A stretch of 64,000 bases of DNA from Spongilla lacustris (GCA_949361645.1 OX442416.1:2968146-3032145); one strand, 5' to 3'. Positions 11,533-23,440 are shown, numbered from the stretch's first letter. The notes: generated by a model from the letters alone, not told the origin. Numbers and translations: made by a program.

Positions 11533-11929
11533 GCAAATAAAAAAGTGTGAAGGCCCCCTATTCTTTGGTGTGAACGTAGTACGCCAATAGACACACCAAA
11601 TCAGATGCGACTGTCACACCAAGCCGACCAAGGGCAGATGATTTAACCCCAAAAAGCAGAAGAAAAAAAGTTCATATTGGCCAGGATTCGAACCCATCTT
11701 ATGACCATCTGCACTACAGCACTCTACCTAACTACTCAAGCTATGACAACATTAATGTTTAATATAAGAACTACAGTGAAGTGAAGGTCACACCAAATAA
11801 AGGAGTGAATCCACACAAGCTCACTCGATGGTGCGATATCACACCGATGATCAAATTTAGTGTGATGGTCACCCATTTAAAAACGTACTATGGGTGACTA
11901 TAGGTGGCCTTCACACTTTTGTATTTGCA
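11533..11929. mobile_element. MITE-like element with long terminal inverted repeats
   Basis: The left end GCAAATAAAAAAGTGTGAAGG and the right end CCTTCACACTTTTGTATTTGC are inverted copies, continuing into GCC(C/A)CCTAT. Candidate target-site duplication ATGCA at 11528-11532 and 11930-11934. It sits between two pieces of the transposase-like pseudogene (LIRA before, NSAHAYHID after). It carries a tRNA-like box A/box B sequence on the minus strand. Confidence 0.6.
11678..11748 (-). repeat. tRNA-like (SINE head-type) sequence
   Basis: On the minus strand, TAGCTTGAGTAGTTAGGTAG resembles a pol III box A region, and GGTTCGAATCC (11684-11694) is a perfect box B / T-loop, about 35 bases downstream. 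The D and T stems pair poorly and no clean acceptor stem forms, so this is a tRNA-derived repeat rather than a functional tRNA. A T-rich stretch follows. Confidence 0.45.
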
Positions 11930-12119
11930 ATGCAGAACAGTGCTCATGCTTATCACATTGACAGTCACTTCTGTACTGGCACAAACAGAGCTTTGGAAAC
12001 CATTGCTAGCATGCTGGGACCCAAGGAAGTATTCTTTGGTAGTTTTGATGACAAAGCAAGAGTTCCTTTAGGAAACACAAACAGGCCCCTCTCATCATGC
12101 GCATGCATATGGAATTTAA

Positions 12120-12752
12120 CTCTTTGACCGCCAAGTGCATATATATATACTAAAAATTAATTCGCGTTAACCGCCAAGTGCATATATATATGCACACATA
12201 TAGAAAACCAGTCTGTGTCGCACGGTTACACGCTCCGTGTACTAATAAGCCCCTAGTGGCATAGAGCTATGACCGGAGCGTTGGTTTTTAATTGAAAGGA
12301 AAGCGGGAACGAACAGCTGCAGGTGTACACGTAATGGCGGCTCTATCGTCACCAGCAGCTTCGAATTAGCACCCGCCTTTTCTACTAAAACATGGGCGAG
12401 CGAAGCTTTTTAAAGCATCTGGACGTTAGATGTATCAACAAGGGATAGAACTATGGTGTTTTTATCGACTGCTTCGTAGTATGCGCAATATACGGCTTCG
12501 AATTCCTGCCCGCTTCGCTCGACCTAAATCGGGTCTTGTTAGCTGCCGATTGTTTTCAAGCTAGTACACCATATATCATAACAAACATCATAAAACACTC
12601 TTCTATCATAGATAGTATCTCTTTAAGGAGGCTAACCGCGAGATTCTTCGAGAACAGCGACTACTAAGCAACGGCCATACGGGTAGCCATAATTAAAAAC
12701 ATTACTGGCAAATAATCAATTAACTACGTTATCCGTCTTGACTGTCAAAGAG
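12120..12752. mobile_element. 633-bp TTAA-type MITE (piggyBac-like) inserted in the pseudogene
   Basis: Starts CTCTTTGACCGCCAAG directly after TTAA (12116-12119). It ends with the inverted CTTGACTGTCAAAGAG, followed by ATAA (12753-12756), a one-base variant of the duplicated target. Removing the element and one target copy gives GAA TTT AAA GTT GCC, which joins HMEF to KVALPDHDW in frame, as the family requires. CCGCCAAGTGCATATATATA occurs twice near the left end (about 12129 and 12171). The TTAA target and CTCTTTG-type end suggest piggyBac; no transposase is encoded. Confidence 0.7.
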
Positions 12753-13063
12753 ATAAAGTTGCCTTGCCTGACCATGACTGGGTGGTTGCTGCAAAGCATG
12801 CATATAAGCTGATTCCTTCAGTGTACATGTGTATGCTGCCATAAACATCAAACCTGCATAATTGTCTTGGTAGTCCAGAATCAATAACATACTCCGGTCC
12901 AACCTATATAGCCATCCTCTCTGGAATGCACTCCACCTCACAACTGCATGCAGCCATAGATTAGAATTTCAATGTTTGTTCAGTTAAAGTGCAAGTGTTT
13001 GCATACACATCAGGGACCAACATTCCAAAGCCAGTCGTCATTGTTGTTGATGATGGAGCAAAA

Positions 13064-13689
13064 TAACCATGGGAAAAAGGTACACTCTAGCTTGAATTAA
13101 GCAACCGTGACTGTGTCAATTGTAATTTACATTCATTACAAATCACTGAATTTAAAGCCATGCAAGATATGACACAATACCACAAACCAAAATAATTAAT
13201 TCAATAAAAACACTATACTCAGTACATCAGTGTTGATGGATAGAAACCAGCAATCTCTGCATGCTGCTATGGAAAAGAGAATAAAATAACATTCTTGTGG
13301 GGGGATGGTGTAATGAAACATGACATCATTTAAAGCTGGGGTATGAGGGTATTGTTCTTACATTTCTGACAAATGTGGGACAACATGTAGATCAAAAAAG
13401 CGTGACATAATTCCAAATGTGATTGTAGTTTCCCGTCCTCCGCCCACATCATTATAGACCACCCACAACCATTATGTCCATTATTCTAATTATCGGAATA
13501 CTTTTCAATTTTATTTGTTCGATCACTTTAGAAAGAGGGGGAAGGTGTGGAACCTTTATGGTAGTTGACTTTGAAACGTCATGGTCAAACATCGTTGTTT
13601 AAATATTACATTTAACTCTTTGGGTGCCAGCTGATGTGAATTATGTACAGGTCAGGGTGAGCCTTGTACATTAACTCCAGAGCATGAGG
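13064..13689. other. Intergenic, nothing recognised
   Basis: No motif seen. TTAACTCTTTGGGTGCC at 13612-13628 resembles the end of the element at 12120, but no matching right end was found. Confidence 0.35.
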
Positions 13690-14150
13690 TGGCACATAGT
13701 ATGCCATCGCTTGTAACTGTTTTTGGCACAAAATGCCCAACCATTAAATATATCCCAGCTAAATTCAGACCTGCTTTTGCACGTATATCCAGCCTTGCCT
13801 CTGTCCTAAAGGACATTTTATACAGAAGCTTGGTTAAAGCTTTTGATGCTACCCAAATGTGTGCTTCCATCTTTCGTAGAGGGGAGAAAAAGAAACCTGT
13901 GGATCTAAATCTACTATGCGATGCTTGGTCATCCAGACATGTATATATGGGTATGTGTCCTAATGGCTGTGGAGGTATATGGAGCATGGGGTGAGGAGGC
14001 ACAGCATACGTTTTCTCGATTGGCCACTAGACTTTCTGTGAAGTCTTCAGTACCCAGACCAGAAGCACTGTCAAGCATATATGCTAGGCTGAACATGACG
14101 CTGGTCAGAGCCAATGCAAGGGCCTTGCTAAGCAGAGTTACTCTACGTTG
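13690..14150 (+). pseudogene. Probable 5' fragment of the non-LTR retrotransposon ORF
   Basis: Plus-strand pieces CPTIKYIPAKFRPAFARISS (about 13733), ASIFRRGEKKKPVDLNLLCD (about 13863), EAQHTFSRLATRL (about 13997) and PEALSSIYARLNMTLVRANA (about 14060) are long, coding-like and partly shared with 35.69-35.93 kb. They resemble the region upstream of the reverse transcriptase in the window's retrotransposon relics. Assignment is by recall and is weaker than for the palm-domain fragments. Confidence 0.4.
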
Positions 14151-14883
14151 GTTGTAGCACAATACATGTAATTATTGTATTCCTTACCTTATCATTCATA
14201 TACTGATCTTAAATACTATCATTTTCATTACATTGTACAGTATTGCATGTCACACAAGTGCTGCATGTACATGTATGATTTACTCCAAAAATTGCTGATT
14301 AACTTGCGTTAGAGTTTCTCCCACATCAATTAAAATATGCACAGGCGGGCTAGCATGCATGTGACCTCGGTAACGGTTGATGCAATGTTGGTAGGGATTT
14401 GAAGAGTTGTACTACTTCCTATAATTAGTTTATGTGCCGTACTCCTCGTTAACTCATTGCGCCCATCTTTTCAAGAACAGAATGGAGTTATGATTGTACC
14501 TCCATTTATACATGTATGTGCGTGCTATCATGGACAAAAGGGTATAATGGAAAGTCATGATCAGGTTGTTCTGAAAGAACATTTTCGGAGCACGAGTGGC
14601 TACGAAGTTAACGCTATCAAACCGATGCGTGGATTTATATTTTTCTAATACTACTCTACGCGCACAATATTTCCGTGCCAGCACTGTACTAGTAGTTCGG
14701 CTCGGTTAAAATTTGACGTGTGAACACTGTCAAAACAGTACAGAGGCTCGATTGTATTACATAAATTGCGATATGATAGCAAGTGTGCATGCGCGTAGTA
14801 CATTGCGGGCGGGCAATAATTGTAGCAACTTGAACTGAGTTACGGGATAATGAATTGATGGATTGAAATGATAAATAGTATAG

Positions 14884-14928
14884 TGCCGTACCGTGCCATA
14901 CCGACCTGTTCCGTACCGTGCCGTACCA
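14884..14928. repeat. Short CCGTACC minisatellite
   Basis: Repeats of a 5- to 12-base theme: CCGTACCGTGCCATACCGAC, then a second CCGTACCGTGCCGTACC. Confidence 0.6.
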
Positions 14929-15237
14929 AAGATGATGTGTGGTGTGAATATAGAGATTTTAAAAAACCCTCCCCGGTTCCTATAGCTAGCTACGCCACTA
15001 GCTGGTCTTGAATCATCACAAGGAAAGACGGCTTCGCCATATGTGCACATTGCACATGTAAGGCAGGGTATAGGAGCCTAGCGTCTGCTGTAGTCGCTTT
15101 AGTAAAAGAGGGTTCAAGTTTTTTCAATTCTTATTGAAAATTTGAAACACCACATCGGTCTAGAAATAGTCACCACATGCAAAATTGAAACACGGGTATG
15201 GTCAGTGGCAGTGTGCAGGTTATCAGTTTCCCTTTTC

Positions 15238-15429
15238 ATTCAAGTTGCTTTTAATCCACTTTACAGTGGATAAGTGATATTTGTCCATTAAAAAAAAATT
15301 ATCAGGTGTGTTTGAGTGTACTTGAAAAACAATATTCAAGTTGCTTTTAATCCACTTTACAGTGGATAAGTGATATTTGTCCATTTAAAAAAATTTATCA
15401 GGTGTGTTTGAGTGTACTTGAAAAACACA
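15238..15429. repeat. Tandem duplication, 2 x 96 bp
   Basis: ATTCAAGTTGCTTTTAATCC begins at 15238 and again at 15334. The copies are nearly identical through GTGTACTTGAAAAACA. Confidence 0.85.
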
Positions 15430-15605
15430 AAAATGAAAATATTATTGTTTTCCAAGTATTTGTCAATAACATGTACAATAATTGACTAACTTTTATAGTT
15501 CAAATACATTAATATTCAGTGTCCCTCTTCAACAAAATCTTTTCACGATTTCTCCCCGCCTGGTAGACGGATTGCAACGAAATTTACTGCAAAACTAGGG
15601 TCTAG

Positions 15606-15707
15606 GCAGGGCTGCCGCGATATGTATATCTGATAATATTATGATATACGCACATATTATCATATCGCGATATCTATATCAAGACATACATATCGCCGCA
15701 GCCCTGC
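15606..15707. repeat. Imperfect inverted repeat (hairpin)
   Basis: GGGCTGCCGCGATATGTATA at the left is complemented by TACATATCGCCGCAGCCC at the right, with an AT-rich middle that also contains palindromic ATATC/GATAT words. Confidence 0.6.
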
Positions 15708-16199
15708 AGCTGGGTCTAGGGCTTAATAGTTGGTTTATAAACCCGGGAAAACGTTAAGGCGTTACAGTGCTTGATGCACCATTTTATTCTCTCTGAGGTT
15801 AGAAAAAGATTGCACCTTATTAATATGGTACATGCAGGAGTTCGTATAAACATTGGAATTAATATACGTGAAAATTACTCATTTAGCTAACATTTAGGGC
15901 GTAATCACTCGCTTTGCTGTATACAAAAAAAAAAAAAGTTCTCGAGTGCGACAGATCAAAATATGTAGCCATTTTACAATGAATATGTTACGCGCGAAGC
16001 ATGGATTTGCGCAATCCAGGGGTTGTCCTTCGCAAACCCTGGATCCATGTTTTTTTTTTTTTTTCAATCAACTCGTAAAATGTCTCTCGCATAGTTTTCA
16101 CAGAAAGGTGTTAATCACGTAAAACCACACCCACTGGTTGGAAAGATTCGGTGGTATGCACGTGGAGCATAAAACAATTTATTGCTACTTCCTTTCATC

Positions 16200-17195
16200 A
16201 TGGTTGTTCATTGCGTTGTTGTTGGCTGTACTAAGTACTTTAGAAAGAAGCCTGTGCTCCGCTTTTCCCGGTTGCCAAGTGAATGTGGCAGTGAGAAAAG
16301 GGCTAAATGGATAGCGGCAGTTCGAAGAGAAAGGTGGAAACCAGAAAAGAGCACGATCCAGATCACATCGACTACATCCCCCATCCCCACAATGTTTCCA
16401 ACCGTATACAAGCGTACAATATTCTATGAGGCAGGAGAGAAGGAAGATGTATATATATATATATGTCTTTCGTTCATCAGTATCCAGCACGAGAAGGGGT
16501 GATGAAGAACAGGTTCATAGGGAAGTACCAAGTTTGACCGGCTTGAGGAATCACGTGAATGGTTCAAAGAACAGCTAGGGTTATCAAAGATACAGCAAAA
16601 GGTCTTCCTGAAGCAAGAAGAGCACAGAATGCTTGTGACGATGATTTGGATATGGAGGAACCAACCACTGTAGAGGAATCCATGACAGCAAATGTGACAG
16701 AAACTGATATTTATGCTGCAGTAGCACTCCTTGAAATGTCCAATATTCGACGATTTACTGAGCTACTAAAAAAAAAAAAAAAAGCGATGAAAACTGATAA
16801 CACTGACAGGTACATGATTTGAGTGAGGAGAAAAACACCCTAGCTGTATAAACAACTACAAATAAGTGTTTTTTTTCATTTAGCCGTATGATACTGGTTT
16901 ACCAAATTGGGTACTATTCATTCATGTTTTCATGTTCACTGAGCCATTTGTTCCAAAGGGTCGGTCACTTTCACCAATGGATGAATTATTTCTTACACAA
17001 GGCTGAATTTGATGCACAAAGATCTGGCGTGTCGTTTCCAAATCTCTGTGTGCTCTGTTTCATGAAATGCACAAAAACCTAAAATGTTTGATTGTCTGGC
17101 CATCCCAAGAAACGGATAGAGCATACATGCCACAAATATTTAAGAGCCTCTATCCAGAATGCATAGATTGCTCTGAAATAATGTGCAGGTATTCT
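16200..17195 (+). pseudogene. THAP-domain DDE transposase relic, copy 1
   Basis: From the ATG at 16200 the plus strand encodes a THAP zinc-finger start: HCVVVGC, LRFSRLP, KWIAAVRRERWKP. After a frameshift follows DPDHIDYIP, typical of the THAP tail. An acidic linker (MEEPTTVEESM) leads to an exon-like start at 16884 with YDTGLPNWVLFIHVFMF, PFVPKGRSLSPMDELFL, KCLIVWPSQETDRAYMP and SLYPECIDCSEI. These match the HARBI1/DDE_Tnp_4-like transposase seen fused to THAP domains. In-frame stops (near 17003-17011), a poly-A frameshift and absence of the later DDE motifs make it a relic. On recall, the THAP plus DDE_4 combination points to the ISL2EU/Harbinger side of the IS5-like transposons. Confidence 0.7.
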
Positions 17196-17759
17196 TCCCT
17201 GGCAACAGGTTCATTGACTCTTCCCCACTCAAGAGATCACCCAGTGGACTTTTAGCTTCATAACACTTTTCTGCAAGGATGCTGTCAATCAAATACTGAG
17301 ATGGGGATGCAATACTTGTGTGGAGAACAGCACTAAACTTTGAAGCAACAAACGACAACAAAGACTGTGCATGCCTTAAGTTTGGTGCCCTTCTCCAATT
17401 AATCTGCTTCTTTTTATGTAATTTTGATTTCTCCATTGAAAATACAATGGCACTCTGCATTAATATCTTCCTTGCTTATGGTCCTATATTTTGGATGTCA
17501 AAGCTCATTATCAATAGCTGGAGCTGGGGCACCAGAACAGGAAAGACTTGGTTTCAGTGAGGACAAGATTGCTTAATTTAGCATCAAAGCTTGCAGTTTT
17601 GTAAAAAAAAAAAACTGTTGTAGTGGATGACTGCTGTCATGATGTGGCAAGATCTGGCAACATATAGTAGTTTGGTCTTTTGAATATGATGTCTGGGCTG
17701 GGTGAGCACATGCATGCATGCATGCATTAATCCATATACCTGCTTCTAATATCTTTTAG

Positions 17760-17880
17760 TTTGGGTGAAGGCTTCTCTCATGTGGCTGCAATTCTGTTTA
17801 AGATAGAAGCTGCTGATCGTATTGGCTATACTGCTACTACTTCAAGCACCTGTCGATGGAATGAAGTGTTCACAACAAAG
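17760..17880 (+). pseudogene. SWIM-type zinc-finger exon relic, copy A
   Basis: Flanked by a good acceptor (ATCTTTTAG) and donor (AAG|GTATAG). It encodes LGEGFSHVAAILFKIEAA and then TSSTCRWNEVFTTKV, matching the SWIM region of YqaJ-nuclease proteins, normally GLGE(A/S)CSHVAALLFK...CTS..C.W. The SWIM cysteine before SHV is Phe in both copies, so this relic decayed before the segmental duplication. It sits about 0.6 kb downstream of the DDE relic on the same strand. Confidence 0.6.
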
Positions 17881-17929
17881 GTATAGGTTATATTCATGCA
17901 ATTAATATGATCAAAACCAGTGATACCAT

Positions 17930-18240
17930 AAATTGCAGTTAGCACACCTCACATGGCTATGCATGTTGTCCATCACTACAGCCATGCCCTCACGTTACAT
18001 ATTAAAAATCACCACAATATGGCTGACCAGGAAGGGGTGTGGTCTAAACCAGTGGTACCCTAAAGTAGAGTAAGCACACCTGTGTACTGCTGGTGTATTG
18101 CCTCACATGGCTATGCATGTTGACTATCACTACAGCCATGCCCTCACCTTCTTGCATATTAAAAATCACCTCAAGATGGCTAATTAAGCACACCTGTGTA
18201 TTGTTGGTGTATAGCCAAAGTGGTTTTTGACAGTAGTTAA
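17930..18240. repeat. Dispersed 'chromatin-spacer' type repeat
   Basis: About two units containing GTGAGGC or CTCACATGGCTATGCATGTTG, CACTACAGCCATGCCCTCAC and AAAATCACC(A/T)CAAGATGGCT. Relatives at 2.25-2.64, 34.4-34.6 and 36.99-37.3 kb. Confidence 0.6.
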
Positions 18241-19380
18241 GTTCCAGTTAACTAACGATGTTCTGTTTGTTGTGCAGTTAAGTTAAATAAATTCATTACC
18301 TTTTCCAAATTCTTTCAGTTAAGTTATATTTAACTAACCTGGTTTTTGTCGCAACCCAGTTAAGTTAAAGTTAAACGGTCACACGAAGTTAATTGTATAC
18401 CATAGTTCAACCTGAATTGGCTTTCAAGATTGCACTCTCCAATTTCTTTCTGCTTCAATCACATAGCCTGCTCTAGAAAAAAAAAGTGCTCAAAACTGGC
18501 TGAAATAATATTTTAGAAAATACAAGTTCTGCTCTTTCTTTTGATCCAAAACTCCAGTGGATCACACTCTTTTGTCAATCTTGGTATCATCTAAATATCA
18601 TTCCATTTCTGGGTCAAGTGTATTGGGCTAGGATTAGGTTATTAAGACAAGATACACTAGGATCCAATTTGCGCCATCTTGTTGTGTAGCTTCCATCGAT
18701 ACGGATATACATGTATAGCTAAATACACATCAATAAATTAACCAAGATGTTGGCTTATTAAATGGGTTACTTGTCTAGTGCAGCAGTCGTGCGCTGGCTG
18801 TACCAAGAAGAACTACATGTACAACATTAGTCGTTGGCTGTACCAAGTGAGAGCATAAGTGCATGTATTCATCCACATCTTTGTGTGCGCGTGTTCTGTG
18901 CGCGCGAGATCATAAATATCTATGGCGAGATTTAGAGTTGTTGCGTGTGTTTGTATGTGTGATTGCGTGTGCGTCTACATGTAGGCCTATGAACACGTGT
19001 GTGTGTGTATGTGCGTGTATGTATGTATGTATTTATGTATGTATATATGTATGACTGTGTCTATGATCTATTTACATCAGTACATGTATGTCTGAGCATG
19101 TATGTGTATGTATGCTTGTGTATAAAATTTTGATTTCAAAGCTCATTGGACCATGCATGGGAAATACAGCCGTCCCATATGTGTATATAACATTTGAATG
19201 CATCAGATGGAGAGAAAATGCATCCAGTATGAAAGTGGGAGCCTGAGAGTACATGTACCTATTTTATCGGTATACGGTGATAAGTAAATTTAACTGGCAG
19301 AACAAACAAGGTGCAGTGAATGCCATGAAAACTAAGTTGTTCGTTAAAAACCAGAACAGAATAATACTTGTGTGTGTGTG

Positions 19381-19565
<185 letters not shown>

Positions 19566-20013
19566 AAATGTGTGTACAAGTTTCTTTGTGTGTATTTTAG
19601 TGTTTGCATGTTGTGTGTAAAAACCTGAACTCTACTAGGCTACATGTGAAGCCACACACAGTTTATATGGACAGGATAATCATTCATGACTTCGTAATGT
19701 CAGCTTGGCCAGGGACCTTGCAGGACATATGTTTGTGTACACGTGTATGTGTGTGTGTGTGTGTTGTAATGTATGTGCACAAGTTTCTGTCTATGTAACT
19801 GTGTGAGTTCAGTTTTTTACACAACATGCAAACACTAAAACACACACACAGAAACTTCTACACACACAGTACACACACACACACACACAAACACATGTCC
19901 TGCAACATCATGTCTATGTAAACTGTGTATGGCTTCACATGTAGCCTTCCAGAAATGAGTTCAGTTTTTTACACACAACATGCAAACACTAAAACACACA
20001 CAAAGAAACTTGT

Positions 20014-20081
20014 ACACACACACACACACACACACACACGCGCACACACACACATACACACACACATACACACACACACGT

Positions 20082-20119
<38 letters not shown>

Positions 20120-20150
20120 ACACACACACACACACACATACACACACACA
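20014..20150. repeat. (CA)n microsatellite, interrupted
   Basis: CA dinucleotides with CG, CATA and GTGCGC interruptions. In inverted orientation to the (TG)n at 19383. Confidence 0.9.
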
Positions 20151-21929
20151 TGTCCTGCAAGATAGGGCCCTGGCCAAGCTGACACTATGAAGCCATGGAT
20201 GAGCATGTCTATGTAAGCTGTGTGTGACTTCACATGTACATATAGCATTTTAAACACTAAAACACTCATGAACAGCTGCAGGTCCAGGAACCCAATGTTG
20301 AGACCAACCATCTGGAGTCATCCACCTCAGGCTCAGCGAATTTACTCAAGAATCAGAGTTTTGACCCTAGGTTCCAACCTACCAGGCAAGATGTCAGTTG
20401 GTCCGGAGGGCATGCACTTCTTCATCAAGTGGTCCAAAACTGACCAGATGAGCAGATGCATTGAGCGTACCAAAGGCAGGCACATGTGTCCAGTTCCATC
20501 AGTGGAGGCCAACACTTCAAATTAAAGATGGGAGAACACTCACATCTAAGAGCCTCCGCTCCTCCTTTCTATCCCTGATACGGTGGAGCTATGTGGCTAG
20601 AATCCAGCCAAATACAACACCCACATTGGTACAGGTGCAGCCATGTACAGTAGCTGCCAGAGCAGGCCTTCCCACTCGGAACCTCGGAAGAGGTGAAGCA
20701 AAGTATACCAGACATACGTATTGGTGCAGCCACAGTACATGTAAACTGTAATTGCTAACTAGCAATAGCACAAATTGTGTATGTTTTAAATGCACATTAC
20801 ATGTACCTCACTGTGGGGTTGGGCCTGATGCCATAACATGGGAGGGGGGTGGAGTATGCTTTGACCCTGATGCAGGGCTTTGGCAGACTGCTCAGCGCCC
20901 CGATGTGTAGACAAAGCTTTCCTTAATGTAAGTATTGTGATAGCGCTCTTCCATTGGCGAAGTCCCAGAGGGTGCTTCGCAGTTTAATAAGCGCTTTACG
21001 TGCATTGATCGACGCTCCAGCCACGCACACACACGCAGACAAGGATTGAAAACGCGGCACATGCAGACTTGATGTTAATTAATCGACAGTCCTCTAGGTA
21101 TAGTAAGGCTGAGAAGCCTACGTAGGCCTACGCGCTTCATTCATCGAGCTGCATGCAGGCTAAAAGAACACTATTTACAATAAACTGAAAACTGTAACAA
21201 CCCATGCACTATATAGGTCAAAATTAAAGTGTCCATGAGGACGTCTTGTATATAATAAGGTGGGTGTCCCTCTAGTTGGCAGTCTAGACCTATGGAAATT
21301 GGGGGGAGGAGGCTAGGGAAAAGGTTTCCGCTTAGCTACCTGGCTTGCCACTGGCTCAGATCATCAAAATCCAGCAGCCTTGTTATCCATAATCTTCAGC
21401 TGAATTAACTTATTGGCCACATTTATTCACCATTATTATATTGTACAATTATTGATAAATAATTCTGGCAGATGACGCAATGGCATACTTATATGAATAA
21501 ATTATGCCCGCGGTAGAAATTAATTTTCTGTCTTGATTTTAGTTAAAGAATGGTTAATGGAATAATTTTTTGAAGTACAAATATCATAATCAAACCGATT
21601 TATAGTACATTATAAACTTGTTTAAAATTCAATCAGAAATAAAAAGCACGATGACCGCCTCTGTAAGGGCCATTTCTGGATATGTGTAGGACAATTTACT
21701 CCGACGGATACTTTCCTCCGTGCCAGATCTGCGTGGCAACCATCCAAATCGGTATATGTACACACGACAAGAATTCGCTGCGGGCTGTGGTACAAGTTCT
21801 TCTCAGAGGTGTTACTGAAGGCAGCCTATCGATGTCTCGTTGTTCAGGTTTGCTTGCTTGCTTGCGTACGTTTTGATGATAATTATTCATTCAGCGATAC
21901 ATGTACAGGCGTAGATAGTAATTACAAAA

Positions 21930-22290
21930 CTATTGCCCCATGGAAGTCTGGCCAGTGTCTTGTTCTTGTACATGTGGTGACACGTTCGCACCATCATACA
22001 TTTCTGATGCCACAAGGGAACCTAGAGTTATAGCCACGGCTGCATGCTGAAGCCAGAAAGAGGGAGAAATATGCTTTGCTGTCCAGATGCCACCATTTAG
22101 TCCCATGCAATTGCAATTAAGACCTCTGGTGCACTTGGCCCTGATGCTCTCAGTTTGCTCACTGATATCAGCAGGCGTCAGCAGAGCATCACACATGACA
22201 ACCAGTCTCTCTCATTCCTTCTCAGACAGTGTCCATTGCACTCCAGCACAGCAATGCTGCCTCTGTATTGGGCACCACAAGTAGCATGTA
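21930..22290 (+). pseudogene. Retrotransposon C-terminal domain fragment
   Basis: Plus-strand pieces APWKSGQCLVLVHVVT (about 21937), CHHFVPMQLQL (about 22089), ALGPDALSFLTDIS-like and HSSTAMLPLYWAPQVA (about 22235) match the C-terminal region that follows the reverse transcriptase in this family (PWKSGK.LVWDATCPDT, FVPVAIET.G..GP.AL.F). Same module as 28262-28740. Confidence 0.55.
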
Positions 22291-22789
22291 GTTTATATAG
22301 TGTATCCCTATGTATTTGCTAAATAGTGTAGGTTCTAATTGTGCTATGGCACTAGCATTGGCCCTGACTAATCGGAGGCTGCATGAGTCTGGCATAGATG
22401 TCTCTAAGTACAGCCGACTTGGGCCTGCATGTATGAGTGGCAAGCCAAAAAGCCAGCTGTGAGAAGGCTTCAACAGCTTCATTTCCCCATGCACCATACG
22501 TCTCTCAGTCTCTACTACCGGGGAACAACTAATGACACAACCAGCCGAGTTCTTTACATTTTGCATCATTGGTCGCCCTGTGCTTTCTGCCTTCAGTGGC
22601 TAGGACAGCAGACACTCCCGCTTCCCGCATAAGGGTATGTGTGTTGAGCGGAGAGGTTACAGATAATATTGTTATATCAATCTTTAGGTCGTTCCCATGC
22701 AAAGGACACTGTGGCTGGTCCCTCAGGCCTTCGGGTGCAACTGACACCTCCTTGATGTGGTCAGCATTCCTCTTCACACTCCCTTAGGC

Positions 22790-23440
22790 AAGTAATTAAC
22801 ATTCTCATAGCAGGAAACGCCCCTGCCTCAGTGTCACGTTTCTTGGCTGGAGCCAGTCTTATTGCCCTCAACAAAACCAAGGAGGGTTGCCTACATGGAC
22901 CTGATATCATAGGCCAATTAATAGCAGTGGGGGAAACATTGAGGAGACTAGCTGGAAATGTGCGTGTGCCTTGTTAACTTGAAAGACAATGCGCCCCTGC
23001 AACTGGGTGTGGCATGTCGGGCAGGTGCAGAGAAGATTGCTCATGGTGTCAGGAAGTGCATTGAGGAGCACTGGATGGGTGAGGATCTCGTTTTCTTCGA
23101 AGTTGATATGCAATATGTTTTCAACTGATGTTGTCTGCAGACAGGCGGTATTAGATGAATGCTCTACTTTCTTCCCAGACCTCATACCATGGGTATTTTG
23201 GTGCTATGGGTCCCTGACCCACCCCCTGCATTGCCACCCACTTGGCCAGATCACTTCTGAATCCGGAGTGCAGCTAGGGCCTTTGCTGCATGTTTGCATT
23301 AGTGCTTCACAAGTTGCATGGTAGCAAGCGAGGAAGCTGATGATGATTGCTTTGACCTCCTCCTTCAAGCCTGGTACCACCACGCATGCGTCGTGCTCAG
23401 ATAGCTGTTGTAGGGAGGCCAAGGCTTATGTGCACAAAAA
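22790..23440 (+). pseudogene. Reverse transcriptase fragment of the same retrotransposon family
   Basis: Pieces in order: NAPASVSRFLAGASLIALNK (about 22822), IAVGETLRRLAGN (about 22924), AGAEKIAHGVRKCIEEHWMG (about 23021), LVFFEVDM (23088), RQAVLDECSTFFPDLIPW (about 23140), GQITSESGVQLGP (about 23242) and DDCFDLLLQAWYHHACVV (about 23341). These are the fingers and palm of a non-LTR reverse transcriptase. The QQGDP motif is damaged and the YLDD box reads YHHA. Non-functional. Confidence 0.65.

Larger units (their letters stand above)
11239..13063 (+). pseudogene. Transposase-like pseudogene interrupted by two elements
   Basis: Read on the plus strand with frameshifts, these pieces appear in order: KTPGRLEGQQPELLEAIVQI (11239-), YGSAAHARRIDD, VKTLDELTYHLHAQL (11357-), EGKRHCITVPVKLIRA (11478-), HIDSHFCTGTNRALETIASM, FDDKARVPLG (12047-), then after an insertion VALPDHDWVVAAKH (12757-), LIPSVYMCMLP, YSGPTYIAILSGMHSTS (12892-) and KPVVIVVVDDGA (13031-). 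I recognise these as a protein family recurrent in sponge and cnidarian genomes (DDKARVPIG, LPDHDWVVA, YSGPTYIAIRSGKH, KPVVIVSVDGGPDENP), but I cannot name the transposon superfamily. The usual GGPDEN reads DDGAK here. Two insertions (11533-11929 and 12120-12752) split it. Confidence 0.6.
14160..16199. other. Intergenic, repeat-rich
   Basis: Holds a short CCGTACCGTGCC minisatellite (14884-14928), a two-copy 96-bp tandem repeat (15238-15429) and an imperfect hairpin (15606-15707). A smaller hairpin with TCCAGGGGTTG / CAAACCCTGGA arms lies near 16014-16048, just before a poly-T run. No gene seen. Confidence 0.5.

Noticed and set aside
11678..11748. Functional tRNA gene on the minus strand
   Set aside because: Box B is perfect but the D, T and acceptor stems do not pair well and it lies inside a MITE; kept only as a tRNA-like repeat.
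15238..15429. Direct repeats considered as a CRISPR-like array (also 57003-57172)
   Set aside because: Adjacent tandem units without unique spacers, in a eukaryotic setting.
17140..17460. Minus-strand ORF of 106 residues, kept as 102 residues in copy B (33664-33972)
   Set aside because: The two copies are recent duplicates, so retention is not evidence of selection, and no family motif is visible.
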